Source: a bacterium (lineage in GTDB: Bacteria > Hinthialibacterota > Hinthialibacteria > OLB16). Taken from it: DNA of 64,000 bases. Positions 16,745-25,011 of the stretch are shown one piece after another (the stretch's first letter is position 1; every line of letters starts with the position of its first letter). Where the stretch lies: positions 124,001 through 188,000 of the forward strand of contig JAJVIK010000017.1 in NCBI GenBank assembly GCA_022072055.1, in the 5' to 3' direction. The notes beneath the pieces are model-generated. The model was given only the letters and a program-made list of their open reading frames with translations. It was not told the DNA's origin and made no database searches. The position numbers and the translations under genes are program-made.

Positions 16745-17506
16745 GTGAACGGCATGACAGCGACAAGCGGAAAGGTGTTCAAGGTGGTCCTCGAGGAAAG
16801 CCCTGTCCTGGTTCGTTCGGGGGAGCGGCGCGCGTTGCTGGCGCGAGAGGAGGCGGATCGGCTTCTGTCCGAGGCCGAGGAAGCCAGCGAGCGACTTCGT
16901 CGAAGCGCGGTTCAGGCCGCGGAGCGTGAGCGGCATGGGGCCCGTCTTGAGGCGCAGAGGATCGCCCGCGAGGCTGAAATGCAGCGGGAGGCGGTCTTCT
17001 CGGCTGCGCGGGAAGAGGCGCGCGAGCAGGCCCGGGCCGAGGTGATGGCGGAGTTCCGTCCGCGGATCGAGGAAGCGGTGAGCGCGTTCGAAACCGTTGT
17101 GCGCGACGCGGAACGAGCCTTCAACGAGTGCCTGGAGCATCACAAAGGGGAAATTGTGGGCCTCGCCTTGGGGATTGCGCGGAAAGTGGTCCGCCGGGTT
17201 TCGGAGGAGGATGCCGCGTTGGTTGTTCGGACCGCCGAAGCCGCGATTCGCCTGGCGCGTGACCGCTCTTCGCTGGCGCTGCGGATCCATCCCAGCGACA
17301 TAGCGATTCTGCGCGAGTTTGAGGAGGACCTGCTCGCGCGTTTCGGCTCGCTGGAGCGCCTCAAGATCGAAACGGATGAGCGCATCGCGCGCGGGGGGGT
17401 CTGGATTGAAACCCCTTCCGGGTTTGTGGATGCGCGCATCGAGACCCAAATCGAGGAGATCATTCGAGCGGTGGCCCCGGATGTGCGCGGGGGAGAGATC
17501 GGCTGA
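16745..17506 (+). CDS. fliH: Flagellar assembly protein FliH
   Basis: 253 aa. FliH is the regulatory/peripheral-stalk subunit of the FliI ATPase. Residues about 35-130 are a long charged coiled coil (EEADRLLSEAEEASERLRRS). The C-terminal domain has GLALGIARKVVRR, LRIHPSDIAILREFEEDLLA and a GGVWIETPSGFVDARIETQI ending, typical of FliH/HrpE. The start is GTG at 16745; an ATG at 16754 is equally plausible. It begins 3 nt after fliG and ends 17 nt before fliI. Confidence 0.9.
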   Translation: MNGMTATSGKVFKVVLEESPVLVRSGERRALLAREEADRLLSEAEEASERLRRSAVQAAERERHGARLEAQRIAREAEMQREAVFSAAREEAREQARAEVMAEFRPRIEEAVSAFETVVRDAERAFNECLEHHKGEIVGLALGIARKVVRRVSEEDAALVVRTAEAAIRLARDRSSLALRIHPSDIAILREFEEDLLARFGSLERLKIETDERIARGGVWIETPSGFVDARIETQIEEIIRAVAPDVRGGEIG

Positions 17507-17523
17507 GGCCGAGAGGGGAGCGT

Positions 17524-18879
17524 ATGCCGCCGGTCATCGATGTGCCCGAGGTGGAATGGGGTTACTACCAAAAGCGCGCCTCGGAATGTGAGCCGATTCG
17601 CGAGGCCGGGCGCGTGGAGGAGGTCATTGGACTGGTGATTGCCGCGCATGGTCCGGGCGGGAGCATCGGGGATGTTTGCGAGATCCGCTCGGAGCGTCTC
17701 GCGGAGCCGGTGCGAGTGGAGATTGTGGGGTTCCGGAAGGGCAGGACCTTGCTCATGCCGCTCGGAATGCTAGCCGGAGTGGCCCCTGGCGATGAGGTGA
17801 TCTCGCTCGGGAGCGAGAACCAGGCGGCGGTTGGTCCGGGGCTTTTGGGGCGAGTGATTGATGGGTTGGGCAAGCCGATGGATGGCAAGGGCCCGATCCT
17901 CTTCAGCGCGCGCGCGCCGTTGCACCGTGAACCGACGGATGCGATGGCCCGTCGGCGCGTGGAGCAGGCGCTGGCGACCGGAATCAAGTCGATCGATGGA
18001 CTGATCACGCTCGGCGAGGGGCAACGCGTGGGGATCTTCGCCGGCAGCGGAGTTGGGAAGAGCACCCTGCTTGGGATGATTGCGCGGTACTGCACGGCGG
18101 ATGTGAACGTGGTCGCGCTGGTGGGGGAGCGCTCGAGAGAGGTGCGAGAATTCATTGAACGGGATTTGGGAGAGGCGGGGCTGGCGCGGAGCGTGCTTGT
18201 GATCGCCACCAGCGACCGTCCCGCGCTGGTTCGCATCCGCGCGGCGTTGCTCTCGATGACCATAGCCGAGTGGTTTCGCGATCAGGGCCGGCGCGTGATG
18301 TACATGATGGACTCAGTCACACGGCTGGCGCTGGCGCAACGGGAGATCGGCCTTTCAGTGGGAGAACCCCCAACCTCGCGGGGTTTCACCCCTTCCGTGT
18401 TCACTCTCCTTCCCCGGTTTCTGGAGCGCTGCGGGACTTCAGCGGGTAGAGGCAGCATCACCGGGCTGATCTCGGTCTTGGTGGAGGGGGACGACCTGAA
18501 CGAGCCGATCAGCGATGCGGTGCGAGGGATTTTGGATGGGCACATTGTTCTTTCGCGGCGGTTCGCGGACCGCAACCAGTATCCGGCGGTGGATCCGCTG
18601 CGGAGTGTTTCACGTGTCATGAGCGATATCGTGGATGCACGGCAACGCGCGGCCGCGGCAATCGTGAGGGGAAGAATGGCTACCTACGAAGAGATGGAAG
18701 ACCTGATCAACCTTGGGGCCTACCGCAAAGGCGCGAATGCCGAAGTGGACCTGGCGATCGAAAAGCGCCCGGAAACGGAGCGGTTTTTACGCCAGGAGAT
18801 CGAGCGCGGCTACGAGTTCGAGCAAACCCGGTCGCAGCTCCTGGCCCTGGCGGGGGCCGTAAACGAGGGAAGCGGATGA
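17524..18879 (+). CDS. fliI: Flagellum-specific ATPase FliI
   Basis: 451 aa. Hexameric F1-beta-like ATPase of the flagellar type III export apparatus. Walker A AGSGVGKST is at 173-181, Walker B is VMYMMDSVTR, and ALAQREIGLSVGEPPTSRGF is the FliI/T3SS ATPase signature. ILDGHIVLSRRFADRNQYPA is also family-specific. There is no truncation. Its stop overlaps the next gene by the ATGA arrangement (18876-18879), so FliJ-MotE is translationally coupled to it, as expected for partners. Confidence 0.97.
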   Translation: MPPVIDVPEVEWGYYQKRASECEPIREAGRVEEVIGLVIAAHGPGGSIGDVCEIRSERLAEPVRVEIVGFRKGRTLLMPLGMLAGVAPGDEVISLGSENQAAVGPGLLGRVIDGLGKPMDGKGPILFSARAPLHREPTDAMARRRVEQALATGIKSIDGLITLGEGQRVGIFAGSGVGKSTLLGMIARYCTADVNVVALVGERSREVREFIERDLGEAGLARSVLVIATSDRPALVRIRAALLSMTIAEWFRDQGRRVMYMMDSVTRLALAQREIGLSVGEPPTSRGFTPSVFTLLPRFLERCGTSAGRGSITGLISVLVEGDDLNEPISDAVRGILDGHIVLSRRFADRNQYPAVDPLRSVSRVMSDIVDARQRAAAAIVRGRMATYEEMEDLINLGAYRKGANAEVDLAIEKRPETERFLRQEIERGYEFEQTRSQLLALAGAVNEGSG

Positions 18880-20129
18880 GGGCCTTTCGCTTTCGGCTGG
18901 AGAAGCTCTTGCGATTTCGGGAGCACCTCGAGGACCTTCAACGAATCGAGGCCGAGGAGCAGCGGCGCAAGTTGGAGGAGACCATGGGATTCCGTGACCG
19001 TTTGTATGGCATCCATGATCAGATCCGTGAAGACTTGTCTCCAGAAGTCGGGCGACAGTGGAAGGGAATCGAGCAGCACGAGCGCTACCGGTACCTCTTA
19101 AGGCTCAACCAGGAGTGTTCTTCAGCTGGGAAGGCTGTCCAGGATGAGACCCAAGAGCTGGTCCGCAAGCGGCAGTCCCTGATTGAGCGTTCACGGGACC
19201 GGAAGGTCCTGGAGAGGCTGCGGGACCGTCGCCTGGAGCACTGGCGTGGGGATCGGGAGCGAGAAAGCCAGCTGGAACTCGATGAAGTGGGCCAGACCCG
19301 GAGAGCGGGAGGGTCTTCCGAAAGTGGGAGAGCCGCATTGCTCATCTTGCTCCTGGTTCTTTGCCTGGCGGGCGGTGTGGGGTGTTATCTGGTGTGGAGC
19401 GGGTGGCTGTCGGGGGGGGGTGTCCCATTCCCGATCCTGAGGAAGCCGTTTGACCAGATGGCGCAGCGTCACGTGGAGCAAGAGATCACGCGATACGAGG
19501 ATCAACAGCGTGCCAGGAGGGCCAAGCGAGAGGAGCGGTTCCTTCAAGCGGGGGGTCCCGAAGCGGCGGCGCTGGCGGGAACCAAGGAAGATGAGGGATA
19601 TCGAAGGACCGCCCAGTTGATCCGTCAGCGTGAAGAAGCGCTCAAGAAGAAGGAAGAGGACCTGGATTCGCGGGAGAGCATGCTGAGGGTTGCGGAAGAT
19701 GAGTTCAAGCGGGAGGTGACCCGGAACAACAATCTTCTGCGGAGGATCGGGGAGCAGCTGGAGGAGCTCAAGGCGATTGAGGCTCGGCGCAAGCAGGAAA
19801 TGGGCGCGGAGCGGGAGGCGAAGCTGACGGACTTGATGGAATCGATCAAGTCGATGACCGAGAAGGGGGCGGCAAAGCTGCTCATTGCGGTGGCGTTTCC
19901 GAATCTTGCGGGGGGCGCGCCTCCGGCCCTTCCGGTTGGGCAAGATCTGGAGGGGTTGGAGCTTGTGGTCGAGATCCTTCATCGCACCCCGGACCGTCAA
20001 CGCGCCGCCATCCTGGATGCGATGGTGAAGACCAACCCCAAGGAGGCGGGAATCCTGTTCGATAGGCTCGACAACATCCGCACGGGCCTTGAGGAAGACC
20101 GCTTTTTCGAGAAACCCACCGGTTCGTGA
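18876..20129 (+). CDS. fliJ: FliJ fused to MotE/YlxF-type membrane protein
   Basis: 417 aa, about three times the length of FliJ. Residues 1-145 are FliJ: FRFRLEKLLRFREHLEDLQR followed by a long charged antiparallel coiled coil. Residues 152-174 are one strong membrane helix (AALLILLLVLCLAGGVGCYL) preceded by TRR. Residues 244-330 form a second coiled coil. Residues about 318-400 (MESIKSMTEKGAAKLLIAVA ... LVVEILHRTP ... ILDAMVKTNPKEAGILFDRL) match the MgtE_N-like end of MotE/YlxF proteins. Predicted topology is FliJ in the cytoplasm and MotE part in the periplasm. The canonical order is fliI-fliJ-ylxF, so this is a fusion of two adjacent genes. It overlaps fliI by 4 nt. No frameshift is seen; the frame is continuous through the join. 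Confidence 0.82.
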   Translation: MRAFRFRLEKLLRFREHLEDLQRIEAEEQRRKLEETMGFRDRLYGIHDQIREDLSPEVGRQWKGIEQHERYRYLLRLNQECSSAGKAVQDETQELVRKRQSLIERSRDRKVLERLRDRRLEHWRGDRERESQLELDEVGQTRRAGGSSESGRAALLILLLVLCLAGGVGCYLVWSGWLSGGGVPFPILRKPFDQMAQRHVEQEITRYEDQQRARRAKREERFLQAGGPEAAALAGTKEDEGYRRTAQLIRQREEALKKKEEDLDSRESMLRVAEDEFKREVTRNNNLLRRIGEQLEELKAIEARRKQEMGAEREAKLTDLMESIKSMTEKGAAKLLIAVAFPNLAGGAPPALPVGQDLEGLELVVEILHRTPDRQRAAILDAMVKTNPKEAGILFDRLDNIRTGLEEDRFFEKPTGS

Positions 20130-20153
20130 GCGGGATGGCGCGCTTGTGTCCGA

Positions 20154-20169
20154 TGTTCCACGTGGAACA
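20154..20169. promoter_or_regulatory. parS centromere site
   Basis: TGTTCCACGTGGAACA is a perfect 16-bp palindrome and differs from the classical bacterial parS TGTTTCACGTGAAACA only at the symmetric fifth and twelfth positions. It lies 59 nt before parA. ParB spreads from such sites after CTP-dependent clamp loading. It is six bases upstream of the -35 box of the parA promoter, so ParB bound here could also repress the operon. Confidence 0.9.
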
Positions 20170-20175
20170 TCCGGC

Positions 20176-20204
20176 TTGAAATCACTCCTCAAGACGACTA
20201 TCGT
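20176..20204 (+). promoter_or_regulatory. parAB promoter (sigma-70 type)
   Basis: TTGAAA at 20176-20181, exactly 17 bases, then TATCGT at 20199-20204. This predicts a start near 20211 and a leader of under 20 nt before the parA TTG codon. It adjoins parS. Confidence 0.5.
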
Positions 20205-20228
20205 ACGCCCCACTGGGAGGGGGGCGAG

Positions 20229-21035
20229 TTGACCGAGGGCACGGCGCATCGGGGTCTGGCGGGTGGGACGCGGGTCATCGCGGTCGCCAACCAAAAGGGG
20301 GGAGTGGGGAAGACCACCACGGTCATTAACCTCGCCGCCTGCCTGGCCGCATCCCACAAATCCACCCTGATTGTGGACATTGATCCGCAGTGCAACGCCA
20401 CCAGCGGGATTGGGTTCGAACCCCAGGAAAACCCGACCCTCTTGGAGCAGCTTCTGGACCCCCAGCTGACACCGAATCCGATTCCCCACCCCACCATCCC
20501 CGGTTTGGAGCTTCTGACCGGGTGCCCTGAACTGGTTGCCTCTGAAAAAGTCCTCTCGTCAAGGCCCGATCCGGCCCATTCGGTGGCGCGTCTGCTCCAG
20601 AGGCTTCCCCGCGAGGGGGAGGGCTATTCGTACATCTTCCTGGACTGCCCCCCTTCCCTGAACCTTCTCACCCTCAACGCCCTTTCCGCGGCGACCCACC
20701 TCCTCGTTCCTGTTCAGGCCGAGTATTTCGCACTGGAGGGGCTTACGGATATCCTTGAATCGTTTCAATTTGCGCGCGAAAACACGAATTCGGAACTGAC
20801 CCTCTTAGGGCTGGTTCTGACCATGGTGGACATCCGCACCAATCTCTCCCAAGAGGTGGAGACCGAACTCCGCAAACACTACGGAAACAAGGTCTTTCGG
20901 ACCACCGTCCCACGCAATGTCCGCCTCAGTGAGGCCCCCAGTCATGGGATGCCGATCATCCTGTATGACCTCTGGTCGCGCGGCGCGAAGGCGTATATGG
21001 AACTCACAAAGGAGATTCTCAATCATGGTGCGTAA
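20229..21035 (+). CDS. parA: Chromosome partitioning ATPase ParA/Soj
   Basis: 268 aa. Deviant Walker A ANQKGGVGKTTT is at residues 20-31, IVDIDPQCNATSG and IFLDCPPSL are the Walker A'/B motifs, and PVQAEYFALEGL and VPRNVRLSEAPSHG are hallmarks of chromosomal ParA/Soj. It binds DNA nonspecifically as an ATP dimer and moves ParB-parS complexes. The TTG start at 20229 has GGGAGGGGGG just upstream. It overlaps parB by 11 nt. Although it follows the flagellar operon directly, it has its own promoter and is not FlhG/MinD-like. Confidence 0.95.
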   Translation: MTEGTAHRGLAGGTRVIAVANQKGGVGKTTTVINLAACLAASHKSTLIVDIDPQCNATSGIGFEPQENPTLLEQLLDPQLTPNPIPHPTIPGLELLTGCPELVASEKVLSSRPDPAHSVARLLQRLPREGEGYSYIFLDCPPSLNLLTLNALSAATHLLVPVQAEYFALEGLTDILESFQFARENTNSELTLLGLVLTMVDIRTNLSQEVETELRKHYGNKVFRTTVPRNVRLSEAPSHGMPIILYDLWSRGAKAYMELTKEILNHGA

Positions 21036-21984
21036 GGGACTTGGGCGTGGCCTTTCGACCCTGCTGGGCGACCGATCCCCCGTTGAGGGCGAGGAAATCG
21101 AGAATTCGACAGGACTTCCCCACCCCGAAGCCCCCTTTGTCCCCGCCGGTCGGGGGCTGGTGGAGATTCCAGTCGGGGCAATTGAATCGAATCCGTTTCA
21201 ACCGCGGCTCGAAATGGATCCGGCACAACTGGAGGAGCTCGCGCAGTCCATCCGCCAACAGGGGCTGCTGGAACCCCTTCTGGTGCGCACCCATCCCACG
21301 GTTTCCGGACAATACCAGTTGATTGCCGGAGAACGTCGCCTACGGGCCTCGCAGATTGCGGGTCTCGGGCAAGTTCCGGCCCAGGTCCGGGAAGCCTCCG
21401 AGGCGGAAATGCTGGAAATCGCCCTGGTGGAGAATGTCCAGCGCGAGAATCTGAATCCGATTGAGGAAGCCAAAGGCTACCGGATGATCCTGGATGGGAG
21501 CCTTCCGGGCGCGGTCCCGATCACCCAGGAAGACCTGGCGGAAAGGGTAGGGAAGAGCCGTCCGGCCATTGCGAACCTCCTGAGATTGCTGGACTTACCG
21601 GAGAATGTCCAAGCCAGCATCCAGGCTGGCCGTCTCTCGCAGGGGCATGGGAAGGTGCTTGCCGGGCTATCACCGGAACTGCTCCAAAGCGCGTGGGAGT
21701 ATGCGGTTCGCGAGCAGGCCTCGGTCCGGGCGCTGGAGGGTTTTGTCAAGAAGGCCAGCCGAGCCGGCGCCCCACCTAAGGCCAAGGCGAGCGCCCGAAA
21801 GGCCACGGATCCCGCCGCGGGCGCCGATCCCCATTGGACAGCCATTGAAGAGGCCCTTCAGGAGCGACTGCGCACCAAGGTTCATGTGCGCCGGGGAGCG
21901 GATGGTTCGGGGGTGATTGAGGTCTCTTTCTTCAACCACGAGGACCTGGACCGTCTCTTGGAGTGCCTCGATATCGAATTGTGA
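21025..21984 (+). CDS. parB: Chromosome partitioning protein ParB/Spo0J
   Basis: 319 aa from the ATG at 21025 (AAGGAG nine bases upstream), giving the classical start MVRKGLGRGLSTLLG. The N-terminal CTPase domain shows NPFQPR, QGLLEPLLV, GERRLRAS and ENVQRENLNPIEEA. The HTH follows (ITQEDLAERVGKSRPAIANL, then LRLLDLP). The C-terminus is a dimerisation domain after a linker rich in Ala/Lys. It binds parS at 20154-20169. An in-frame start exists upstream inside parA but has no support. Confidence 0.95.
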   Translation: MVRKGLGRGLSTLLGDRSPVEGEEIENSTGLPHPEAPFVPAGRGLVEIPVGAIESNPFQPRLEMDPAQLEELAQSIRQQGLLEPLLVRTHPTVSGQYQLIAGERRLRASQIAGLGQVPAQVREASEAEMLEIALVENVQRENLNPIEEAKGYRMILDGSLPGAVPITQEDLAERVGKSRPAIANLLRLLDLPENVQASIQAGRLSQGHGKVLAGLSPELLQSAWEYAVREQASVRALEGFVKKASRAGAPPKAKASARKATDPAAGADPHWTAIEEALQERLRTKVHVRRGADGSGVIEVSFFNHEDLDRLLECLDIEL

Positions 21985-21995
21985 GGTGAGGGAAC

Positions 21996-23030
21996 ATGGT
22001 GGACATCTTCGGTCGGAGGCAAACACGCAGGGCGCTGCTGGAGCGTGTGTCGGACATGCGCCAGCTGGGGGGCATCCGTCGCCTCGAACAGACCGATGGA
22101 CCCGGGAAGGGGAGTGGAATCGCGCGCCTTGAAACCGGCTCCGGATTCAGCTTTGATGTTCTCTTGGATCGTGGGATGGATGTGGGCGCGGCGAGCTACC
22201 GTGGCGCGAGCTTGGTCTGGCTCTCGCCCGCCGGCTACGCGCACCCAGCGCGCTTTGATGACAAGGGGATCGGGTGGCTGCGCACCTTTCCGGCGGGCCT
22301 CATCACAACTTGTGGTCTCACCCAGACCGGGGCCGCGTGCCGCGACGGAAACGAGGAGCTGGGGATCCACGGGCGCTACACCAGCCTCCCGGCCGGTCGC
22401 CTGTCGGAGTCGTGCGCCTGGGAGGGGGATGAGTATGTGATGCGCCTGTCGGGCGAGATGCGCGAGGCGGTCTTGTTCGGGGAGAACCTGGTTCTTCATC
22501 GAACCATCGAGGCCCGTCTCGGTTTTCCCGGACTCATTCTCACCGATGTGGTGACCAACGAGGGACCGCGCCCCTCTCCGCACATGATTCTGTATCACTG
22601 TAATTTCGGGTATCCGCTTCTCTCGGAGGCCTCGGAACTCATAACATCAAGCAAGCGCATCGAACCGCGCGACTCGGAGGCCGCGGCGGGGCTTGAGCGC
22701 GCTTGCTGTTTCGATCCCCCGCGCGCCGGGTATCGTGAAAAAGTCTATTTCCATCATCTGAAGGCGGATCGCAAGGGTTCGGTCCTGATCCGGCTCCGCA
22801 ACCCGGAGCTCTTCGGCGGAGTGACCCTGAACATGCGTTATCGTTTGGAGGAGCTGCCCTACTTCACTCAGTGGAAGATGCTCGGAAAGACTGAGTATGT
22901 GTGCGGTCTGGAGCCGGGGAACGCGCTGGTGATGGGGCGAGTGGAGGAGCGCAAGGCGGGTCGCCTGGCTGTCCTCCAACCCGGGGAGCGCCGAACCTAT
23001 CGGTTGGAGCTATTCATCACCACGCCGTAG
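21996..23030 (+). CDS. DUF4432 / aldose-1-epimerase-fold protein
   Basis: 344 aa, starting 11 nt after parB with GAGGTGAGGG upstream. The sequence (FDVLLDRGMDVGAASYRG, LTQTGAACRDGNEELGIHGR, HMILYHCNFGYPLL, GLEPGNALVMGR) matches the galactose-mutarotase-like DUF4432 family. Members have a beta-sandwich sugar-binding fold; catalytic His residues may correspond to the GIHGR and YHCNFG positions. It probably acts on a free or phosphorylated sugar in the cytoplasm, but the substrate is unknown. It may share the parAB transcript. Confidence 0.85.
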   Translation: MVDIFGRRQTRRALLERVSDMRQLGGIRRLEQTDGPGKGSGIARLETGSGFSFDVLLDRGMDVGAASYRGASLVWLSPAGYAHPARFDDKGIGWLRTFPAGLITTCGLTQTGAACRDGNEELGIHGRYTSLPAGRLSESCAWEGDEYVMRLSGEMREAVLFGENLVLHRTIEARLGFPGLILTDVVTNEGPRPSPHMILYHCNFGYPLLSEASELITSSKRIEPRDSEAAAGLERACCFDPPRAGYREKVYFHHLKADRKGSVLIRLRNPELFGGVTLNMRYRLEELPYFTQWKMLGKTEYVCGLEPGNALVMGRVEERKAGRLAVLQPGERRTYRLELFITTP

Positions 23031-23052
23031 TGCGGGGCGGCGCGCCCATGTC

Positions 23053-24696
23053 CTACCCGCCTTGAACCTCGATCTCCAGGCGCCGTCCGAGAGCCTTGGC
23101 CAGCAAGTTGCCCTTGAGGTTGGCCTCCTGGACCTCCAGGTGAATTGATCCGCGGGCCGAAAGGCGCAGCCTCACCCGCTCGGGATCGGTTTCCACCTCG
23201 ACATCGCTCACCAGGCCCTGATGCGTGAAATCGAGGGCGTCGGCGATGCGCAGAATCCCCGCCATCAAATCAACTTTGCGTCGCATCCCCTCCGGAAGGG
23301 CCATGTACTCGGAATCCTGCGCTCCGGGAAGCTCGCGACTGTGATAGCGCGCGAGGCAGGCGATCGCGCGGATTTCCATCTGGTGGAACCCTTCCATCTC
23401 GCTGTGAAGGATCAGGTATTGAGAATGGTGGTGGTGACGGGTTGAGTTGATGTAATAACCGATGTCGTGCAACAGCGCCGCGGCTTGGAGGTAAAAGCGG
23501 TCCTCCTCGCCCAGCAGGTAAAGCGACTCAAGCCCTTCAAACAACAAGTCCGCGAGCTCCATCACGCGATTGCAGTGGTCCTGATCATAACCATAGCGCC
23601 GCGCGAGCTTTACAATATTATGAGCGCGGATATCCGGAATGGTTTCAGAAAGCGCGGGGTTGCGCGAGAGTTGCACCAGACGTTGGCTGTGGTCGCGCGG
23701 GGTTGAGCGAATGCTATGCTCGATATAATCGAGCACAATGCCCGTACGGAGGGCCTTGCAGCCGGTGATCATGCGCTCGATGCCGAGTTCCTCGAGGACG
23801 GTGAGGAAGATCGCGCCGCCGGAGAGGATGGTGTCGGCGCGCTCCGCGAAAGCGCCCAGCCACTCGCGGCGTCGCGCGAGGTCCATCTCGGCCAGGCGCT
23901 CCAGCAGGTTCTTGAGCGCGGCGCGGAAGACCACTCGGATCTCCAGGGCGGTGGCCGCGCGGTCGCGCGTGCCGCAAAGCTCGCCCAGGCACACGGCGGT
24001 CCCGCTCGTGGCCAGGGTCCAGTCGGGAACTCCGAGCTTGGCTCGCAGGACCGGACCGATGGCCTTTCGAGTGAGCACGCGGAGCTCCTCCAGGCCCGAG
24101 TCGCCCGGCGGGTCCGTGAGGGACACTTGGCCGAGGAGCCGCACGGGGGCATGCTGCAGGCTCCACAGATGGACCGGCGCGTCGTCCTCAAGCCAGGCAA
24201 GTTCGGTGGTCCCTCCGCCGACATCGATCACCAGCACCTTGCCGGAGCGGATTCCAACCGAATCGGTGGCCGCGCGGGCGGTGAGGCGCGCCTCCTCGCG
24301 TCCGGGGATGACATACACCTCCAGGCCGGTCTCGGCCTTGATCCGGTCGACCACCTCGGCGGCGTTCGCGGCTTCACGAAGCGGGCTGGTTCCGACCAGG
24401 AGGATGCGGTCGGCGGCTTGATTGCGGCAAATCGCGATGAATTTCTGCAACGCCGCGAGCGCGATGGATTCCGTGTGCGGGTCGATGACCCCCTTCTCAA
24501 AAACCGGGGCGCCCAGTCGCACCTGAGTTCGCTCCTGATGGAGGACCGTGTACGAACCATCCTCCCAAACCTGGAAGATCATCAGGTGGACACTATTGGA
24601 GCCGAGGTCAATCACCCCCAGTTTCAAGGGCAAACGGGGGGGTTTGAGGTCGCTGAGCGCGATCACGGGGGGGTGCTTTGGCGCGGAACTGGTCAT
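23053..24696 (-). CDS. ppx: Ppx/GppA phosphatase with C-terminal HD domain
   Basis: 547 aa from the ATG at 24696 (an in-frame ATG at 24720 is the alternative). Exopolyphosphatase/guanosine pentaphosphate phosphohydrolase family, degrading polyphosphate or pppGpp in the cytoplasm. GVIDLGSNSVHLMIF is the P-loop-like ASKHA start, then GTSPLREAANA, VIDVGGGTTELAW and LSGGAIFLTVLEELG. The C-terminal third is an HD-type metal domain (AALLHDIGYYINSTRHHHHS). The Gly-rich motif is GGGTTE where most have GGGSTE. Convergent with DUF4432 and followed upstream by tRNA-Glu. Confidence 0.92.
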   Translation of the reverse strand: MTSSAPKHPPVIALSDLKPPRLPLKLGVIDLGSNSVHLMIFQVWEDGSYTVLHQERTQVRLGAPVFEKGVIDPHTESIALAALQKFIAICRNQAADRILLVGTSPLREAANAAEVVDRIKAETGLEVYVIPGREEARLTARAATDSVGIRSGKVLVIDVGGGTTELAWLEDDAPVHLWSLQHAPVRLLGQVSLTDPPGDSGLEELRVLTRKAIGPVLRAKLGVPDWTLATSGTAVCLGELCGTRDRAATALEIRVVFRAALKNLLERLAEMDLARRREWLGAFAERADTILSGGAIFLTVLEELGIERMITGCKALRTGIVLDYIEHSIRSTPRDHSQRLVQLSRNPALSETIPDIRAHNIVKLARRYGYDQDHCNRVMELADLLFEGLESLYLLGEEDRFYLQAAALLHDIGYYINSTRHHHHSQYLILHSEMEGFHQMEIRAIACLARYHSRELPGAQDSEYMALPEGMRRKVDLMAGILRIADALDFTHQGLVSDVEVETDPERVRLRLSARGSIHLEVQEANLKGNLLAKALGRRLEIEVQGG

Positions 24697-24787
24697 GGCG
24701 TTGCCCTCGCCGTCAGGCAAGTTTTCAGATTCGGGCCGGAAACGCCCTTGGGAAGGGCGGCGAGGGCGGTTTCCGAGAAATGCAAAG

Positions 24788-24861
24788 TGACCCCTACGGG
24801 ATTCGAACCCGTGTTGGCGGAATGAAAATCCGCTGTCCTAGGCCGTCTAGACGAAGGGGTC
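24788..24861 (-). tRNA. tRNA-Glu (anticodon TTC)
   Basis: Read on the minus strand it starts GACCCCT and ends AGGGGTC plus discriminator A, a perfect 7-bp acceptor stem. The anticodon stem GCGGA/TCCGC encloses loop TTTTCAT with anticodon TTC. The T arm is CGGGTTCGAATCCCG. CCA is not encoded. About 90 nt upstream of the ppx gene on the same strand. Confidence 0.96.
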
Positions 24862-24925
24862 ACGGAAAGGTCTTGAACGACCCTTGTTCCTACCACACCG
24901 TGCAACCCCACGCAAGCTTAACGCA

Positions 24926-25011
24926 CCTGGAGGGAAACGCTTGGTCGTGTCCGGGCGCGAGGGACCGCGTCCTTCCAACGACGAACGCCGCAACCCCATG
25001 AGAGGCGCTCA
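24926..25011 (-). repeat. Palindromic intergenic repeat, copy 3
   Basis: Ends at the TGA stop (25009-25011) of the methyltransferase gene. The plus-strand segment CTGGAGGGAAACGCTTGGTC (from 24927) aligns with CTGGAGGGCCACGCTCAGTC of copy 1 (from 1162). Next comes a 7-bp stem GGGCGCG/CGCGTCC allowing one G-T pair (24953-24972), then TCCAACG as in copy 1. It finishes with GAGAGGCGCTCA beside the stop codon, matching GAGAAGCGCTCT of copy 2. Confidence 0.65.

Noticed and set aside
14159-17449. Very long minus-strand open frames opposite fliF, fliG and fliH
   Set aside because: They are His/Arg/Leu-rich shadows produced by GC-rich codons of the flagellar genes; none has a recognisable domain.
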